64,000 nt of DNA from the NCBI GenBank assembly GCA_964589825.1, contig CAZPUS010000007.1, positions 41,575 to 105,574 on the forward strand, written 5' to 3'. Positions 16,484-25,797 of this stretch are shown here, piece by piece. Numbering within the stretch: position 1 is the stretch's first letter; every line of letters starts with the position of its first letter. The stretch comes from CAZPUS01 sp964589825. GTDB lineage: Bacteria; Fibrobacterota; Chitinivibrionia; Chitinivibrionales; WJKA01. Under the pieces are notes generated by a model, which saw nothing but the letters and a program-made list of their open reading frames with translations, was not told where the DNA came from and did not search any database. A program made the position numbers and the translations under genes.

Positions 16484-17650
16484 TCACGCAAATTCCCGGG
16501 CCAGTTCACGGATAAAAGATGGTAAAGATGTTTGTAGACTTTGACGCATAACATCAATGACTAAACCGGGATCGACACCACTTACAAGCTCAGCATATCC
16601 CGGGGCCGACGGCAATACGAGTCGTACACTGTTGCGAACCGTTTTCTTATCCGAACCCATGTACGCATAAAGACGATCATAGCGGGATCCGCTGTCCGAA
16701 CGATGCTTCTCAGCCGCTTCCAGCGATTTCATTGGAATCTCCACGGGCGGGAATTGCTGAAAGATCTCATGATATGCCTTACGTGACTGCTCAGGTATAC
16801 GATTCAGACGATCTGCACACAGTGTGGCACAGGCACATCCCCAGAGGACCGCTTCACCGTGCAGTAAATGCTGATAACCAAAATAGCGCTCGAGAGCATG
16901 TGCAAAGGTATGGCCGAAATTCAGAAGTGAACGCACCCCGCTCTGTTCGGTTTCGTCCTGTACCACAATATCCGCTTTTATTCGTACACTGCGGGAAATA
17001 GCGTCGGTAAGAAGAGAGGCTTCCGCGTTTCTAATACGTTCGCCATACATACGAATAAAGTCGAACATCGAATCGCCCCCGATAAATGCATACTTATAGA
17101 CCTCACCGTAGCCTGCCATGAACTGGCGCTTTGGCAACGTGTCAAGCATCGCCGTATCAATCCATACGAGTGAGGGCTGATAAAAACTGCCAACAAGATT
17201 CTTTCCGGTGGAATGATTTACGCCGGTTTTTCCACCGACACTGGAATCGACCATCGCCAGCAGTGTGGTGGGTACCTGCACAAATGTAACCCCACGTGTA
17301 TACGCGGATGCGGCAAAGCCGGTCAGATCTCCCACGACCCCACCGCCAAACGCAATTAGCACGCAATCCCGGTTACAATTCCTTGTGGCCAGTGAATCGA
17401 GAATGGTCCGCCACGTCTCGATTGTTTTATATTTTTCGCCATCCGGCAGGACAATACGAAACGCACCGAGTGATGATTCCCATTGTGCAAGCACTTCTGG
17501 ATAGAGCTTTTCAAGGGTTGTATTGGTCACCAATGCACAGGTGGAGGCATCCAGCCGGGAACGTACGCAATCCGGAAACTCAGCGTGAATTGAATCGCCG
17601 ATAATAATATCGTATCCGCGATTTTCCAGTTCAACAGGTATTGTGGTCAT
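16484..17650 (-). CDS. aroB: 3-dehydroquinate synthase
   Basis: Second step of the shikimate pathway, converting DAHP to 3-dehydroquinate with NAD+ and a divalent metal. The 388-residue product carries DGEKYKTIETW, the glycine-rich NAD loop GGGVVGDLTGFAAS and the VPTTLLAMVDSSVGGKTGVN block that binds substrate. Metal ligands are the Glu of GEVYKYAFIGG and His residues in LNFGHTFAHALE and HGEAV. The ATG at 17650 is chosen because an AGGGGAG site precedes it; the ATG five codons upstream would consume that site. It is the last of three minus-strand aro genes. Confidence 0.95.
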   Translation of the reverse strand: MTTIPVELENRGYDIIIGDSIHAEFPDCVRSRLDASTCALVTNTTLEKLYPEVLAQWESSLGAFRIVLPDGEKYKTIETWRTILDSLATRNCNRDCVLIAFGGGVVGDLTGFAASAYTRGVTFVQVPTTLLAMVDSSVGGKTGVNHSTGKNLVGSFYQPSLVWIDTAMLDTLPKRQFMAGYGEVYKYAFIGGDSMFDFIRMYGERIRNAEASLLTDAISRSVRIKADIVVQDETEQSGVRSLLNFGHTFAHALERYFGYQHLLHGEAVLWGCACATLCADRLNRIPEQSRKAYHEIFQQFPPVEIPMKSLEAAEKHRSDSGSRYDRLYAYMGSDKKTVRNSVRLVLPSAPGYAELVSGVDPGLVIDVMRQSLQTSLPSFIRELAREFA

Positions 17651-17697
17651 TCTACTCCCCTGCATATGATTATTCCGCCATCATTTTTATCGTATTA

Positions 17698-18987
17698 TCA
17701 CGACGCATATTCTTTCTCGGTTATTTGGGCACCGATTGCCGCAAAATCACGTGCAAATCCTGCATAGGTCACCTCAGCCGCCTCGGCGGTATCGATAACG
17801 GTTTCTCCCTGCGCTCCCATTGCCGCCACCGCGAGTGCCATGACCACTCTATGATCACTATGACCGCTTACCTGTGCCCCATGCAGTTGGCTGCAATGCA
17901 CTTCAAGACCATCATTGCGTTCGTGTATATTCGCCCCCATTTTCCGTAGCTGCGACGCCATTACCGCGATACGGTCGCTCTCCTTATATCGTGCCTGTGC
18001 AACATTGACAAGATACGTTGTACCCGGAAGAAAACAGCCAAGCACCGCACATGCCGGCAACGCATCCGGGATATTGTTCATATCTATTTCCCGGCCGGAA
18101 GGAAGCTCTGCAGGCGGGTTCACAAATATTCCTTCTTCGGTTTTTTCCATGGGTATACCGATTTGTTCACAGATATCGAAAAGCTCTTTATCGCCCTGTG
18201 CATCCTTGAAATCGAGCCCGGTCAGCATGAGCGGAGACCGCGTTATGATGGAGGCAACGAGCGCAAATGCCGCAGAGGAAAAATCACCGGGGATACGAAT
18301 CGAAAAAGACCGATATCGCTGATTGCCGGGTATACGAAAATGGTCACGCTGCTCATTCGCCTCGCAGCGTATCCCGAGAAAATCGAGCCAGTGCAATGTA
18401 ATATCTATATAGGGACGCTCATGGAGATTATAGACTGACACGATGCTTTCTTCCTCCAACAGTGGAAGAGAAAAAAGCAGACTCGAGACGAACTGGGACG
18501 AAATACCATCAACTTGTACCGATCCCGGCTTGATGGGGCCAGTTACCGTAAAAGGAATATCACGGCCCGGATCTTTTGTCGATATGCGGGCTCCGAGTTG
18601 TACCAGTGCATCCTGTAGAGGCTTCATCTGCCTGCTGCATAGCGACGCATCGCCGGTAAACGTTCGGGGACGCGAGCCCAGTGAGGCAAGTGAAGCAAAA
18701 AGACGCATTGTGGTGCCGGAGTTTCCGGTATCGATCGATTGCACCCCTTTGTCAAACGACTCGGCTGCGCCGCTAACCAAGAGCGTGGAGCCTTCCCGTT
18801 GGACCTGCGCGCCAAAGGCCCGGGCGGTCTCTATTGCATCTGCACCGTCACCCCGACACAGTGCATTCTCGATTTTTGAGACACCGTCAGTGCATACCGC
18901 ACACAGCAACGCCCGTATAGTATGAGACTTTGATGAAGGTATCGCGATACGGCCCTCAAGCGATGAACCACGTACAATCCATTTCAT
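17698..18987 (-). CDS. aroA: 3-phosphoshikimate 1-carboxyvinyltransferase (EPSP synthase)
   Basis: Sixth step of the shikimate pathway, joining PEP and shikimate-3-phosphate. At 429 residues the length is typical. Motifs: PSSKSHTIRAL near the N-terminus (shikimate-phosphate binding), SIDTGNSGTTMRLFASLASL (PEP loop), FTGDASLCSRQMKPL, and the C-terminal KESDRIAVMA and SGHSDHRVVMAL. The Ala after the conserved NSGTT is replaced by Met-Arg, as in many bacterial enzymes. The start MKWIVRGS at 18987 follows homology; no strong ribosome site is visible there, so an upstream start at 19047 remains possible. Confidence 0.93.
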   Translation of the reverse strand: MKWIVRGSSLEGRIAIPSSKSHTIRALLCAVCTDGVSKIENALCRGDGADAIETARAFGAQVQREGSTLLVSGAAESFDKGVQSIDTGNSGTTMRLFASLASLGSRPRTFTGDASLCSRQMKPLQDALVQLGARISTKDPGRDIPFTVTGPIKPGSVQVDGISSQFVSSLLFSLPLLEEESIVSVYNLHERPYIDITLHWLDFLGIRCEANEQRDHFRIPGNQRYRSFSIRIPGDFSSAAFALVASIITRSPLMLTGLDFKDAQGDKELFDICEQIGIPMEKTEEGIFVNPPAELPSGREIDMNNIPDALPACAVLGCFLPGTTYLVNVAQARYKESDRIAVMASQLRKMGANIHERNDGLEVHCSQLHGAQVSGHSDHRVVMALAVAAMGAQGETVIDTAEAAEVTYAGFARDFAAIGAQITEKEYAS

Positions 18988-19197
18988 AATGATACAACCG
19001 TTGGCTAAGGTGACACAATCCAAAGAGAGAGTTTTCGTCCGAAACAATTACCATGCGTTAACCTGGCGCAATCCTTCGAACACCCTTTGGATAACCCCGT
19101 TCTGACTTAGGGCACTGCCGAAAAGATAAAACGTGCTGTCCCTTCGGACACACACGCTTATGATAACAGATCGGGGATAAATATTCATTTTTTATGT

Positions 19198-20070
19198 CTA
19201 CGACGAAATGTATTCCGCCAGTTCATTACAATCAAAAAGCGACTCATTCGCACTCATACCTGTCCAGAGTTCGAATGACGCGAGGCCCTGATATAAAAGC
19301 ATCAACAACCCGTTTTGCACACTGCATCCTTTGCCTGTCGCATCATGCAGCAGCCTGGTCTTCACGGGATTATAAATAGTATCGAATACATGCATATGCC
19401 CGTGCAACAGATCCGGCTTAATCGGCGACGCATTAGTGTGCGGATGCATCCCCACCGGGGTACAATTTACCAGCAGGGTACACTCTCCGCACAGTTCATG
19501 AACGCGGGGGTCTTCAAACGTAGCTGTATCGACAGCATAGGCACTGCTACGTGATATGTCTTTTGCAAGGGACGCGATTCTGGTTTGATTGCGGCCGACA
19601 ATCGAAATTCGTGCCGGCAATTGCCCGAGTGCGAGCCCGAATGCGATACTGCGCGCCGCACCGCCGTTGCCCATTATCACGACATGCGCCTTACGGGCGG
19701 TATGTCCGTGAGATTCCAGTGCACGGATAAAGCCGGTCGCATCGGTTGTGTCTCCACAGAGCATACCGTCACGCAGATAGAGGGTGTTGACCGAGCCCAC
19801 CGTTCGCACCAGCTCGGTAACCGTATCACAATAGGAAATCACGCTGCGCTTATGCGGAATTGTCACATTCGCGCCGAGGAAATTCATGGTACGCAGGGCG
19901 TAAACTGCACTATGCAGCTTCTGCGGTGCTATATCCATGGGAATATAGGCTGCATTAACTTCCATTTTTGAAAACGCGTGATTATGAATAAGCGGTGAAA
20001 TGGAATGTGCAACCGGATGCCCGATCAATCCGACCAGCGATGTTGCGCCGTTTATAAGCTGTGCATTCAT
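19198..20070 (-). CDS. aroE: Shikimate 5-dehydrogenase
   Basis: NADPH-dependent reduction of 3-dehydroshikimate to shikimate. The 290-residue protein has the substrate-binding start GLIGHPVAHSISPLIHN, catalytic Lys74 in NVTIPHKRS, Asp in DTTDATGF, and the Rossmann loop MGNGGAARSIAFGL near 135. The C-terminal half carries VNCTPVGMHP and the terminal GLLMLLYQGLASFELWTG helix. It is 26 nt downstream of the GGDEF gene and starts the aroE-aroA-aroB series. Confidence 0.95.
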   Translation of the reverse strand: MNAQLINGATSLVGLIGHPVAHSISPLIHNHAFSKMEVNAAYIPMDIAPQKLHSAVYALRTMNFLGANVTIPHKRSVISYCDTVTELVRTVGSVNTLYLRDGMLCGDTTDATGFIRALESHGHTARKAHVVIMGNGGAARSIAFGLALGQLPARISIVGRNQTRIASLAKDISRSSAYAVDTATFEDPRVHELCGECTLLVNCTPVGMHPHTNASPIKPDLLHGHMHVFDTIYNPVKTRLLHDATGKGCSVQNGLLMLLYQGLASFELWTGMSANESLFDCNELAEYISS

Positions 20071-20096
20071 AAGAAATGACGCCTGAGGATGCCGAT

Positions 20097-21068
20097 TTAC
20101 GGTGAAAGAAAAGCCTTTATGGTATTTCTGCCGCTGCCTTTGGCACGATAAAGTGCCACATCAGCTTCTTCCAGTACCTCGTTGGGTGCTTTTATGTCCA
20201 TACGATAGCTCGATATCCCGATCGAGAGTGAAAGGCGTCCGTTTGGCAAGCATTGTTCGTTCACGAACCGAAATTCAAACACCGCCTCGTGTATACCTTC
20301 CGCGACCGCCTGTGCTTCCGCAAGACCTTTGTCTGGCAGCAACACGGTAAATTCCTCTCCGCCATATCGTGCGACCGTATCTTTTGCAGAACATACGGCA
20401 TGCAATATCTTTACGAGCTGAATCAGGGCGATATCACCCTTGACATGCCCGTTAACGTCGTTGTAAGTTTTAAAATGGTCCAGATCGAGCATGAGCAACG
20501 AAAAACACCGCCCCTCCGCTTTTGCATGGAGAAAAAGCCGTTTGAGCTCCTGCTGCATGTAATCGCGGTTATACGCTTTGGTGAGGTTGTCACACAGCGC
20601 TTTGCTCGCTGTATCGGCGTATTCTCGGGCGCTCATGATTTTCGGATCGGAAAGGCGCCGTTTAATATTGGTAAAATAATCGAGTGTCGCGACATGTATT
20701 CCCGGATTTCTACCGAGTTTCCGGCTCATATCCGCCTTATGCGAAAGAATCTTTTTCCAGTCCGACTTTGCTTCTTCCTCCGGAAGCCGAATCTGGATCA
20801 GCGCAAAAATCAGTTCCTGATAATACGTATCCGGCATCTGGTCAAGAGACGAAAGAACCTCTTCTTCGCTCTTCACATGCTCGGCAAGATCTCCTCCGGC
20901 CTTTTTTATGCTCGATTCATCGGTAAAACGCTGAAGTGTTCGTATATCATCAATCTTGAGTGCCGTATCCGATACCTCACGACGAAGCTGATTGATATCG
21001 ACCTCTTCATAACTACTCTGTTTATGCCGATATGAATATACATTCTCTTCAGAAGCGTTCTCTGTCAT
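20097..21068 (-). CDS. Diguanylate cyclase (GGDEF) with helical N-terminus
   Basis: Makes c-di-GMP from two GTP. The GGDEF domain covers about residues 160-323, with LTKAYNRDYM at its start, the metal-binding LMLDLDHFKTYND, and the active-site loop GGEEF in RYGGEEFTVLLPD near 233. The product-inhibition site (RxxD five residues before the loop) has Ser in place of Arg, so allosteric feedback is probably weak. The first 150 residues are charged and helical with no recognisable sensor domain and no membrane segment, so the protein is cytosolic. Confidence 0.9.
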   Translation of the reverse strand: MTENASEENVYSYRHKQSSYEEVDINQLRREVSDTALKIDDIRTLQRFTDESSIKKAGGDLAEHVKSEEEVLSSLDQMPDTYYQELIFALIQIRLPEEEAKSDWKKILSHKADMSRKLGRNPGIHVATLDYFTNIKRRLSDPKIMSAREYADTASKALCDNLTKAYNRDYMQQELKRLFLHAKAEGRCFSLLMLDLDHFKTYNDVNGHVKGDIALIQLVKILHAVCSAKDTVARYGGEEFTVLLPDKGLAEAQAVAEGIHEAVFEFRFVNEQCLPNGRLSLSIGISSYRMDIKAPNEVLEEADVALYRAKGSGRNTIKAFLSP

Positions 21069-21508
21069 ACATTATCCGAATCATATGCCTGATGAAATGA
21101 GTAATCCCGTATACACACATTACTCATGAAAATAGTAAATTCAACCTGCATATATTAACCCGTATTTTTTGTTTTTTCAGAATGCAGCTATGACACTATC
21201 GATGAGCTGTTATAATCGCGTTTCCGCGAACTCCGCTCCTTCTGAAAAACCTTTGTTCAGCGCTAAGCGATCGCGTTTTAACGCGAAACGTACTTCGTTG
21301 GGGAAAAAAGAAATGCCCCTGATGTATTTTTTCTGTAATTTTATCGCTAAACTAAGCGGGAGTTTTGATGAAAGTTGCGGCGAGCCGCACTGCTCCGGCA
21401 TGCCCTGATAGTCGGAATCTGCATGGCAGTGGATTCCGTCGACACACTCACGCAGCCCGTATTTAGCGTGTTTTTCCGAATATTCAGTTATATAAGGAGT
21501 TGTCGTAC
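21069..21508. other. Gene-free, hairpin-rich region before leuC
   Basis: No credible gene. Several compact hairpins are packed here: TCGCG/CGCGA near 21213, CGCGTT/AACGCG near 21271, TGCGGC-GA-GCCGCA at 21376-21389, and CGGAATC/GATTCCG at 21413-21438. On the minus strand 21345-21395 resembles the right-hand part of the dispersed element found at 44961 and 50600. The region could be a repeat element, an RNA leader of leuCD, or both. A ribosome site AAGGAG at 21494 belongs to leuC. Confidence 0.5.
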
Positions 21509-22795
21509 ATGGGTAAAACCATATCAGAAAAAATATTCGACAGCCATATGATCGACACCCCGCATCCCGGAGTTCACGTAGTACGTCTGGATATGGTATT
21601 CTGTCACGAAATCACCACCCCGATCGCCATAAGCGATCTTGTAGCACGTGGCAAGGACAGTGTGTTCGATCCTGATAAAATTAAGGCCGTGATCGATCAC
21701 GTCACTCCTTCCAAGGATTCAAAAAGTGCCATCCAGGCGAAAATACTGCGCGAGTGGGCCCATCGCCATAACATTGCCGATTTCTTCGACATCGGTAAAA
21801 ACGGCGTATGTCACGCGCTTTTCCCTGAAAAAGGACTCGCGCGACCGGGAATGACCATCATAATGGGCGACAGTCATACCTGTACTTACGGCGCTTTCGG
21901 TGCATTCGGTGCCGGCGTGGGGACCACCGATCTGGAAGTCGGTATCCTCAAAGGCGTATGCGCATTCCGTGCGCCAAAAACAATTAAAATCGCGCTGACC
22001 GGATCCTTGCCCAAAGGGGTATATGCCAAGGACTGTATTCTGGAGGTAATTAGGCAGCTCTCGGTAAACGGAGCGACCGACCATGTGATGGAGTTTACGG
22101 GAGGAGTGGTCGATGCAATGGATATGGACCAGCGAATGACCATCTGCAACATGGCGGTAGAAGCCGGTGCCACAACCGGAATATGCATGCCCGATGAGAC
22201 AACCCTCGAGTATCTGTGGCCCGTGATTGCCGATTCGTATGCACATGACAAAGAGAAGGCTCAAAAAGATTTTTTCCGGCTATGCTCGGACAGTGATGCC
22301 TCGTATGCACGGACATTAACGGTCGACGTCTCTTCACTGGAGCCGTTGTCGACCGTGGAATATAAACCTGACCAGGTAAAACCGATTGCGGCGCTGCGCG
22401 ACAATACAATCGACCAGGTCTACATCGGCAGCTGTACCAACGGCAGATTGTCGGACTTGAGACAGGCTGCGGCCGTCACAAAGGGCCATTCATTGGCCAA
22501 AGGGGTTCGCGGAATCGTAAGCCCCGCCACGACAGACACTTACCGAAGAGCTCTTTCTGAAGGAATAATCGATACATTCCTCGATGCAGGCTACTGCGTG
22601 ATCAATCCTACCTGCGGGGCATGTCTCGGCATGTCCAACGGAGTTCTCGCACCCGGAGAAGTGTGTGCGTCAACCACCAACCGCAATTTTTACGGCAGAA
22701 TGGGAAAAGGCGGTATGGTGCACCTGATGAGTCCGGCCAGTGCCGCGGCGAGCGGCATAAAAGGACGTATGAGCGACCCCAGGGAATTTCTGTAA
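21509..22795 (+). CDS. leuC: 3-isopropylmalate dehydratase-type hydro-lyase, large subunit
   Basis: Aconitase-superfamily large subunit, 428 residues, of the shorter archaeal/LeuC2-like type that also includes homoaconitase and related hydratases. The 4Fe-4S cysteines are in YIGSCTNGR and PTCGACLGMSNG; the substrate loop is MGDSHTCTYGAFG. The ATG at 21509 is preceded by AAGGAG. The downstream small-subunit gene completes the enzyme. Leucine biosynthesis is the default assignment; no leuA or leuB is in the window, so another 2-hydroxyacid substrate is possible. Confidence 0.85.
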   Translation: MGKTISEKIFDSHMIDTPHPGVHVVRLDMVFCHEITTPIAISDLVARGKDSVFDPDKIKAVIDHVTPSKDSKSAIQAKILREWAHRHNIADFFDIGKNGVCHALFPEKGLARPGMTIIMGDSHTCTYGAFGAFGAGVGTTDLEVGILKGVCAFRAPKTIKIALTGSLPKGVYAKDCILEVIRQLSVNGATDHVMEFTGGVVDAMDMDQRMTICNMAVEAGATTGICMPDETTLEYLWPVIADSYAHDKEKAQKDFFRLCSDSDASYARTLTVDVSSLEPLSTVEYKPDQVKPIAALRDNTIDQVYIGSCTNGRLSDLRQAAAVTKGHSLAKGVRGIVSPATTDTYRRALSEGIIDTFLDAGYCVINPTCGACLGMSNGVLAPGEVCASTTNRNFYGRMGKGGMVHLMSPASAAASGIKGRMSDPREFL

Positions 22796-22833
22796 AAGGC
22801 ATTACTTTATTTTCATATAGTAAGGATCGGCTT

Positions 22834-23367
22834 ATGAAACAATTCAGCGGAAACGTACTATTCGTAGATCGAAGCGATATAAACACCGACGAAATTATAC
22901 CGGCACATTATCTGAATGAAACTACCAAAGACGATTTAAAACCGCATCTTTTCGAAGATCTTAAAATCGATGACCTGCACACCATTCGAGCACGTATCGA
23001 CAACGCATCCATCGTCTGTACTAAAGAGAACTTCGGATGCGGCTCATCGAGGGAGCATGCACCGTGGGCATTACAGACGAATGAAATAGATACGGTAATC
23101 GCACCGAGTTTCGCTCGAATATTCAGGCAGAATATGTTTAACTGCGGGATGCTGGCAATCGAACTGCCACCCGAACAAATAGAGGCGGTGTTTGCACAGT
23201 ACGGAACACGAAACGACGTTTCATGTACTATAGATCTTGATACACATACTCTGGAATTTATCACTGCTGCGCAGCAACCAAAAAACTTGGAGTTTGACCT
23301 CAATCAATTCGATGAATCGCTGGTACGTGCCGGAGGATGGGTCGCCTATGCGGACAAACATTACTAA
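22834..23367 (+). CDS. leuD: 3-isopropylmalate dehydratase-type hydro-lyase, small subunit
   Basis: The swivel subunit of the same hydro-lyase, 177 residues. It has NTDEIIPAHYL at the N-terminus, the conserved GCGSSREHAPWAL loop near residue 68 and FARIFRQNMFNCG. The residues after the second beta strand read YLNE; this position separates isopropylmalate from homoaconitate enzymes in some lineages but matches neither classical archaeal motif, so substrate is not settled. The ATG at 22834 follows TAAGGA; the longer frame reaching back into leuC is not needed. It follows leuC by 38 nt. Confidence 0.88.
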   Translation: MKQFSGNVLFVDRSDINTDEIIPAHYLNETTKDDLKPHLFEDLKIDDLHTIRARIDNASIVCTKENFGCGSSREHAPWALQTNEIDTVIAPSFARIFRQNMFNCGMLAIELPPEQIEAVFAQYGTRNDVSCTIDLDTHTLEFITAAQQPKNLEFDLNQFDESLVRAGGWVAYADKHY

Positions 23368-23413
23368 TGCCTCTTTAACGAATAATTAATAAACCCTTAA
23401 CAAATAAGACGAC

Positions 23414-24136
23414 ATGAGTGACAAAGCACTGATTATTATTCCGACCTATAATGAAAAAGAAAATATTCAATTGATTATCCCCGCGATTAAGAACGTGTTC
23501 GGGGATGCACACATACTTGTTGTCGATGACTCCTCTCCGGATGGGACCTGTGCTGCAGCACAGGAACTGGCCAATACACACCAGGGTGTTTATACCCTGC
23601 TTCGTACAAAAAAGGAAGGACTCGGTCCTGCCTATATTGCCGGCTTTAAGTGGGCTCTTGCACGAGACTATGACATTATATTCGAAATGGATGCAGATTT
23701 TTCTCACGATCCTTCTTATCTGCCCGATTTTCTCAAAGAGATAGAGACGTGCGATATGGTCGTCGGCTCGCGATATAAAAATGGGGTTAATGTCGTCAAC
23801 TGGCCACTTGGACGTCTGTTGCTCAGTTATTTTGCCAACATGTTTTTCACCCGGTTCATTGCCGGGCTTCCCTTCACCGACAGCACCAGCGGGTTTAAAT
23901 GTTTCAGGCGAAAAGTACTCGAAGCTATTGATCTCGATAATGTCAATTCATCCGGGTATTCATTCCAGATAGAGATGAATTACAAGGCATGGAAAAAAGG
24001 GTTTACACTGCATGAAACGCCGATAATTTTCAGAGACCGTCAGCGCGGCAAATCAAAAATGTCGACAAAAATCGTCAGGGAAGCGATCTTCATTCTATGG
24101 CGGCTGCGACTGGCAACGATATTCAAAAGGAACTGA
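23414..24136 (+). CDS. Polyprenol-phosphate mannosyltransferase (GT2, Dpm1-like)
   Basis: Transfers a hexose, usually mannose from GDP-mannose, to polyprenyl phosphate on the cytoplasmic side of the membrane. The 240-residue protein is a soluble GT2 domain without the C-terminal membrane helices of some homologues. Motifs: IIIPTYNEKENI, VVDDSSPDGT (near 38), the metal-binding EMDADFSHDP (near 92), VVGSRYKNG and FRDRQRGKSKMS. The next gene, another GT2, starts seven nt after the stop, so the pair likely builds one envelope glycan. Confidence 0.9.
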   Translation: MSDKALIIIPTYNEKENIQLIIPAIKNVFGDAHILVVDDSSPDGTCAAAQELANTHQGVYTLLRTKKEGLGPAYIAGFKWALARDYDIIFEMDADFSHDPSYLPDFLKEIETCDMVVGSRYKNGVNVVNWPLGRLLLSYFANMFFTRFIAGLPFTDSTSGFKCFRRKVLEAIDLDNVNSSGYSFQIEMNYKAWKKGFTLHETPIIFRDRQRGKSKMSTKIVREAIFILWRLRLATIFKRN

Positions 24137-24143
24137 GACAACC

Positions 24144-25772
24144 GTGTCAGAACCCGACGAAACCGTATCGATCTCGGTTATCATTGTACATTACAAAGTC
24201 CTTTCGTATCTTCAACAATGCCTTCGGGCTCTGCAGGATGCCGAAGGCAGTGAACGGTGCGAAATCATCGTTGTCGACAATGCGTCCGATGATAACATAG
24301 AACGGTATATCCAGAGCAATTTTCCCAACGTCACGCTTATTGCACTTAAGCAGAATATTGGTTTCGGCCGTGCATGCAACATCGGCTCCCGGGAAGCAAA
24401 GGGAAGGTATCTGCTGCTGCTCAATCCCGACACCATAGTTTCGAAAGACACGCTTATCACCTGTTTCGATTTTATGGAGCAGTATCACAAGGCAGGAATT
24501 GTAGGGCCAAAGATTCTCAATTCAGACGGGTCTCTGCAGGAAAGCTGTCGGCGCAGCTTCCCGACTCCTGCAAGCGCTTTTTTTCACTTCATAGGCTTGT
24601 CCAGGCTATTTCCCCGCAACAAAAAATTCGGCCGCTATAACCTTACGTACCTGCCCGCGGATAAAAAAATCGAAGTAGATGCGGTATCCGGCTCGTTCAT
24701 GTTTATGCGCGCAGAGCTGTATCACGAGTTGAACGGCTTTGATGAACATTTTTTCCTTTACGGCGAAGATCTCGATTTGTGTGCACGGGTCAAACAGAAA
24801 GGATATTCGATCTGGTATTACCCCGACACCCAGATTATTCATTTCAAAGGCAAAAGCACATCAAAGCTGAAGCTGCGCAGTCGTATCTCCTTTTATCATG
24901 CCATGCTTTTATTTTCAAAAAAGTATCATCATACCTACGGAACCTTTTATCCGCGCATCGCCATATTTGCCGGCATTGTTCTGCAGGGCTTTTTTAACAT
25001 CCTTCTCAATTTTTTCCACACCTTTATCCCTTCTCTGGTAGACCTCACCCTTGTAAATCTCATACTGTGGGGAACAATGCATATTCGTTTTTTCTTCAGC
25101 GAAACTGCCTCCCCTTATTCAGTGAATACTATCGAGATGGTCATTTTTATGCATTTGCTCGTTTCTTTCTTTTTTCTGGCAACTTTTGCATCCCGCAAGA
25201 TCTATTTGAAATCAGCATACTCGAGTGCCAATCTTATCTTTTCATGCACAATCGCGTCTCTTTTTTTTGCAACCTTTACGCTGCTTACCCAGTGGATTGC
25301 CTTTTCCCGGATCGTGCTTCTGCTTTTCTGCATAATCACCGGTTTTTTTCTTTATGCATGGCGCGAACTTCTGCCCCGCATTTTTACCGGTATCAAAAAG
25401 CTTTCCTACTCTACCGGAAATGCGCTTATTATTGGAAACAATACCGTTGCGACCCGCCTGCTTCGCCATATCGAACATGACAAAAGCGCATATATCAACG
25501 GCATCATCTGGCCGGACGAGACAGCGCCTCCACCCGACTTTCTTGGCTATCCGGTACTTGGGAATCTGCACAATCTCTCCGACATTCTCGAAGTAACAAA
25601 AACGGATATAGTCCTGATCGCCACGCAAGAACACTGGTACTCTCACGTGATACAGGCCTTGTCATCCGATACGGTCAAACACATTACAATCAGATGGGCT
25701 CCTCAACACATCCTCGAAATGCCTGCAGAAAACCTGCCCGACACCATCCCGCTCGAAGACTTCGTAGTATAA
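24144..25772 (+). CDS. GT2 glycosyltransferase fused to membrane region and CoA-binding-like domain
   Basis: A 542-residue fusion. Residues 1-270 are a GT2 domain of the rhamnosyltransferase (WbbL) kind: VIIVHYK, VVDNASDDN, NIGFGRACNIGS, LNPDTIV and FLYGEDLDLCARVKQKG. Residues about 290-415 contain four to five hydrophobic helices. Residues about 425-540 form a Rossmann-like domain (ALIIGNNTVATRLLRHI, ILEVTKTDIVLIATQEHW) of the kind found before the catalytic part of WcaJ/WbaP initiating sugar-phosphate transferases. That catalytic part is absent and the protein ends there. The start is GTG. It probably acts in surface polysaccharide assembly at the inner membrane. Confidence 0.82.
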   Translation: MSEPDETVSISVIIVHYKVLSYLQQCLRALQDAEGSERCEIIVVDNASDDNIERYIQSNFPNVTLIALKQNIGFGRACNIGSREAKGRYLLLLNPDTIVSKDTLITCFDFMEQYHKAGIVGPKILNSDGSLQESCRRSFPTPASAFFHFIGLSRLFPRNKKFGRYNLTYLPADKKIEVDAVSGSFMFMRAELYHELNGFDEHFFLYGEDLDLCARVKQKGYSIWYYPDTQIIHFKGKSTSKLKLRSRISFYHAMLLFSKKYHHTYGTFYPRIAIFAGIVLQGFFNILLNFFHTFIPSLVDLTLVNLILWGTMHIRFFFSETASPYSVNTIEMVIFMHLLVSFFFLATFASRKIYLKSAYSSANLIFSCTIASLFFATFTLLTQWIAFSRIVLLLFCIITGFFLYAWRELLPRIFTGIKKLSYSTGNALIIGNNTVATRLLRHIEHDKSAYINGIIWPDETAPPPDFLGYPVLGNLHNLSDILEVTKTDIVLIATQEHWYSHVIQALSSDTVKHITIRWAPQHILEMPAENLPDTIPLEDFVV

Positions 25773-25797
25773 CGCACATCACCATCAGGAAATAATT

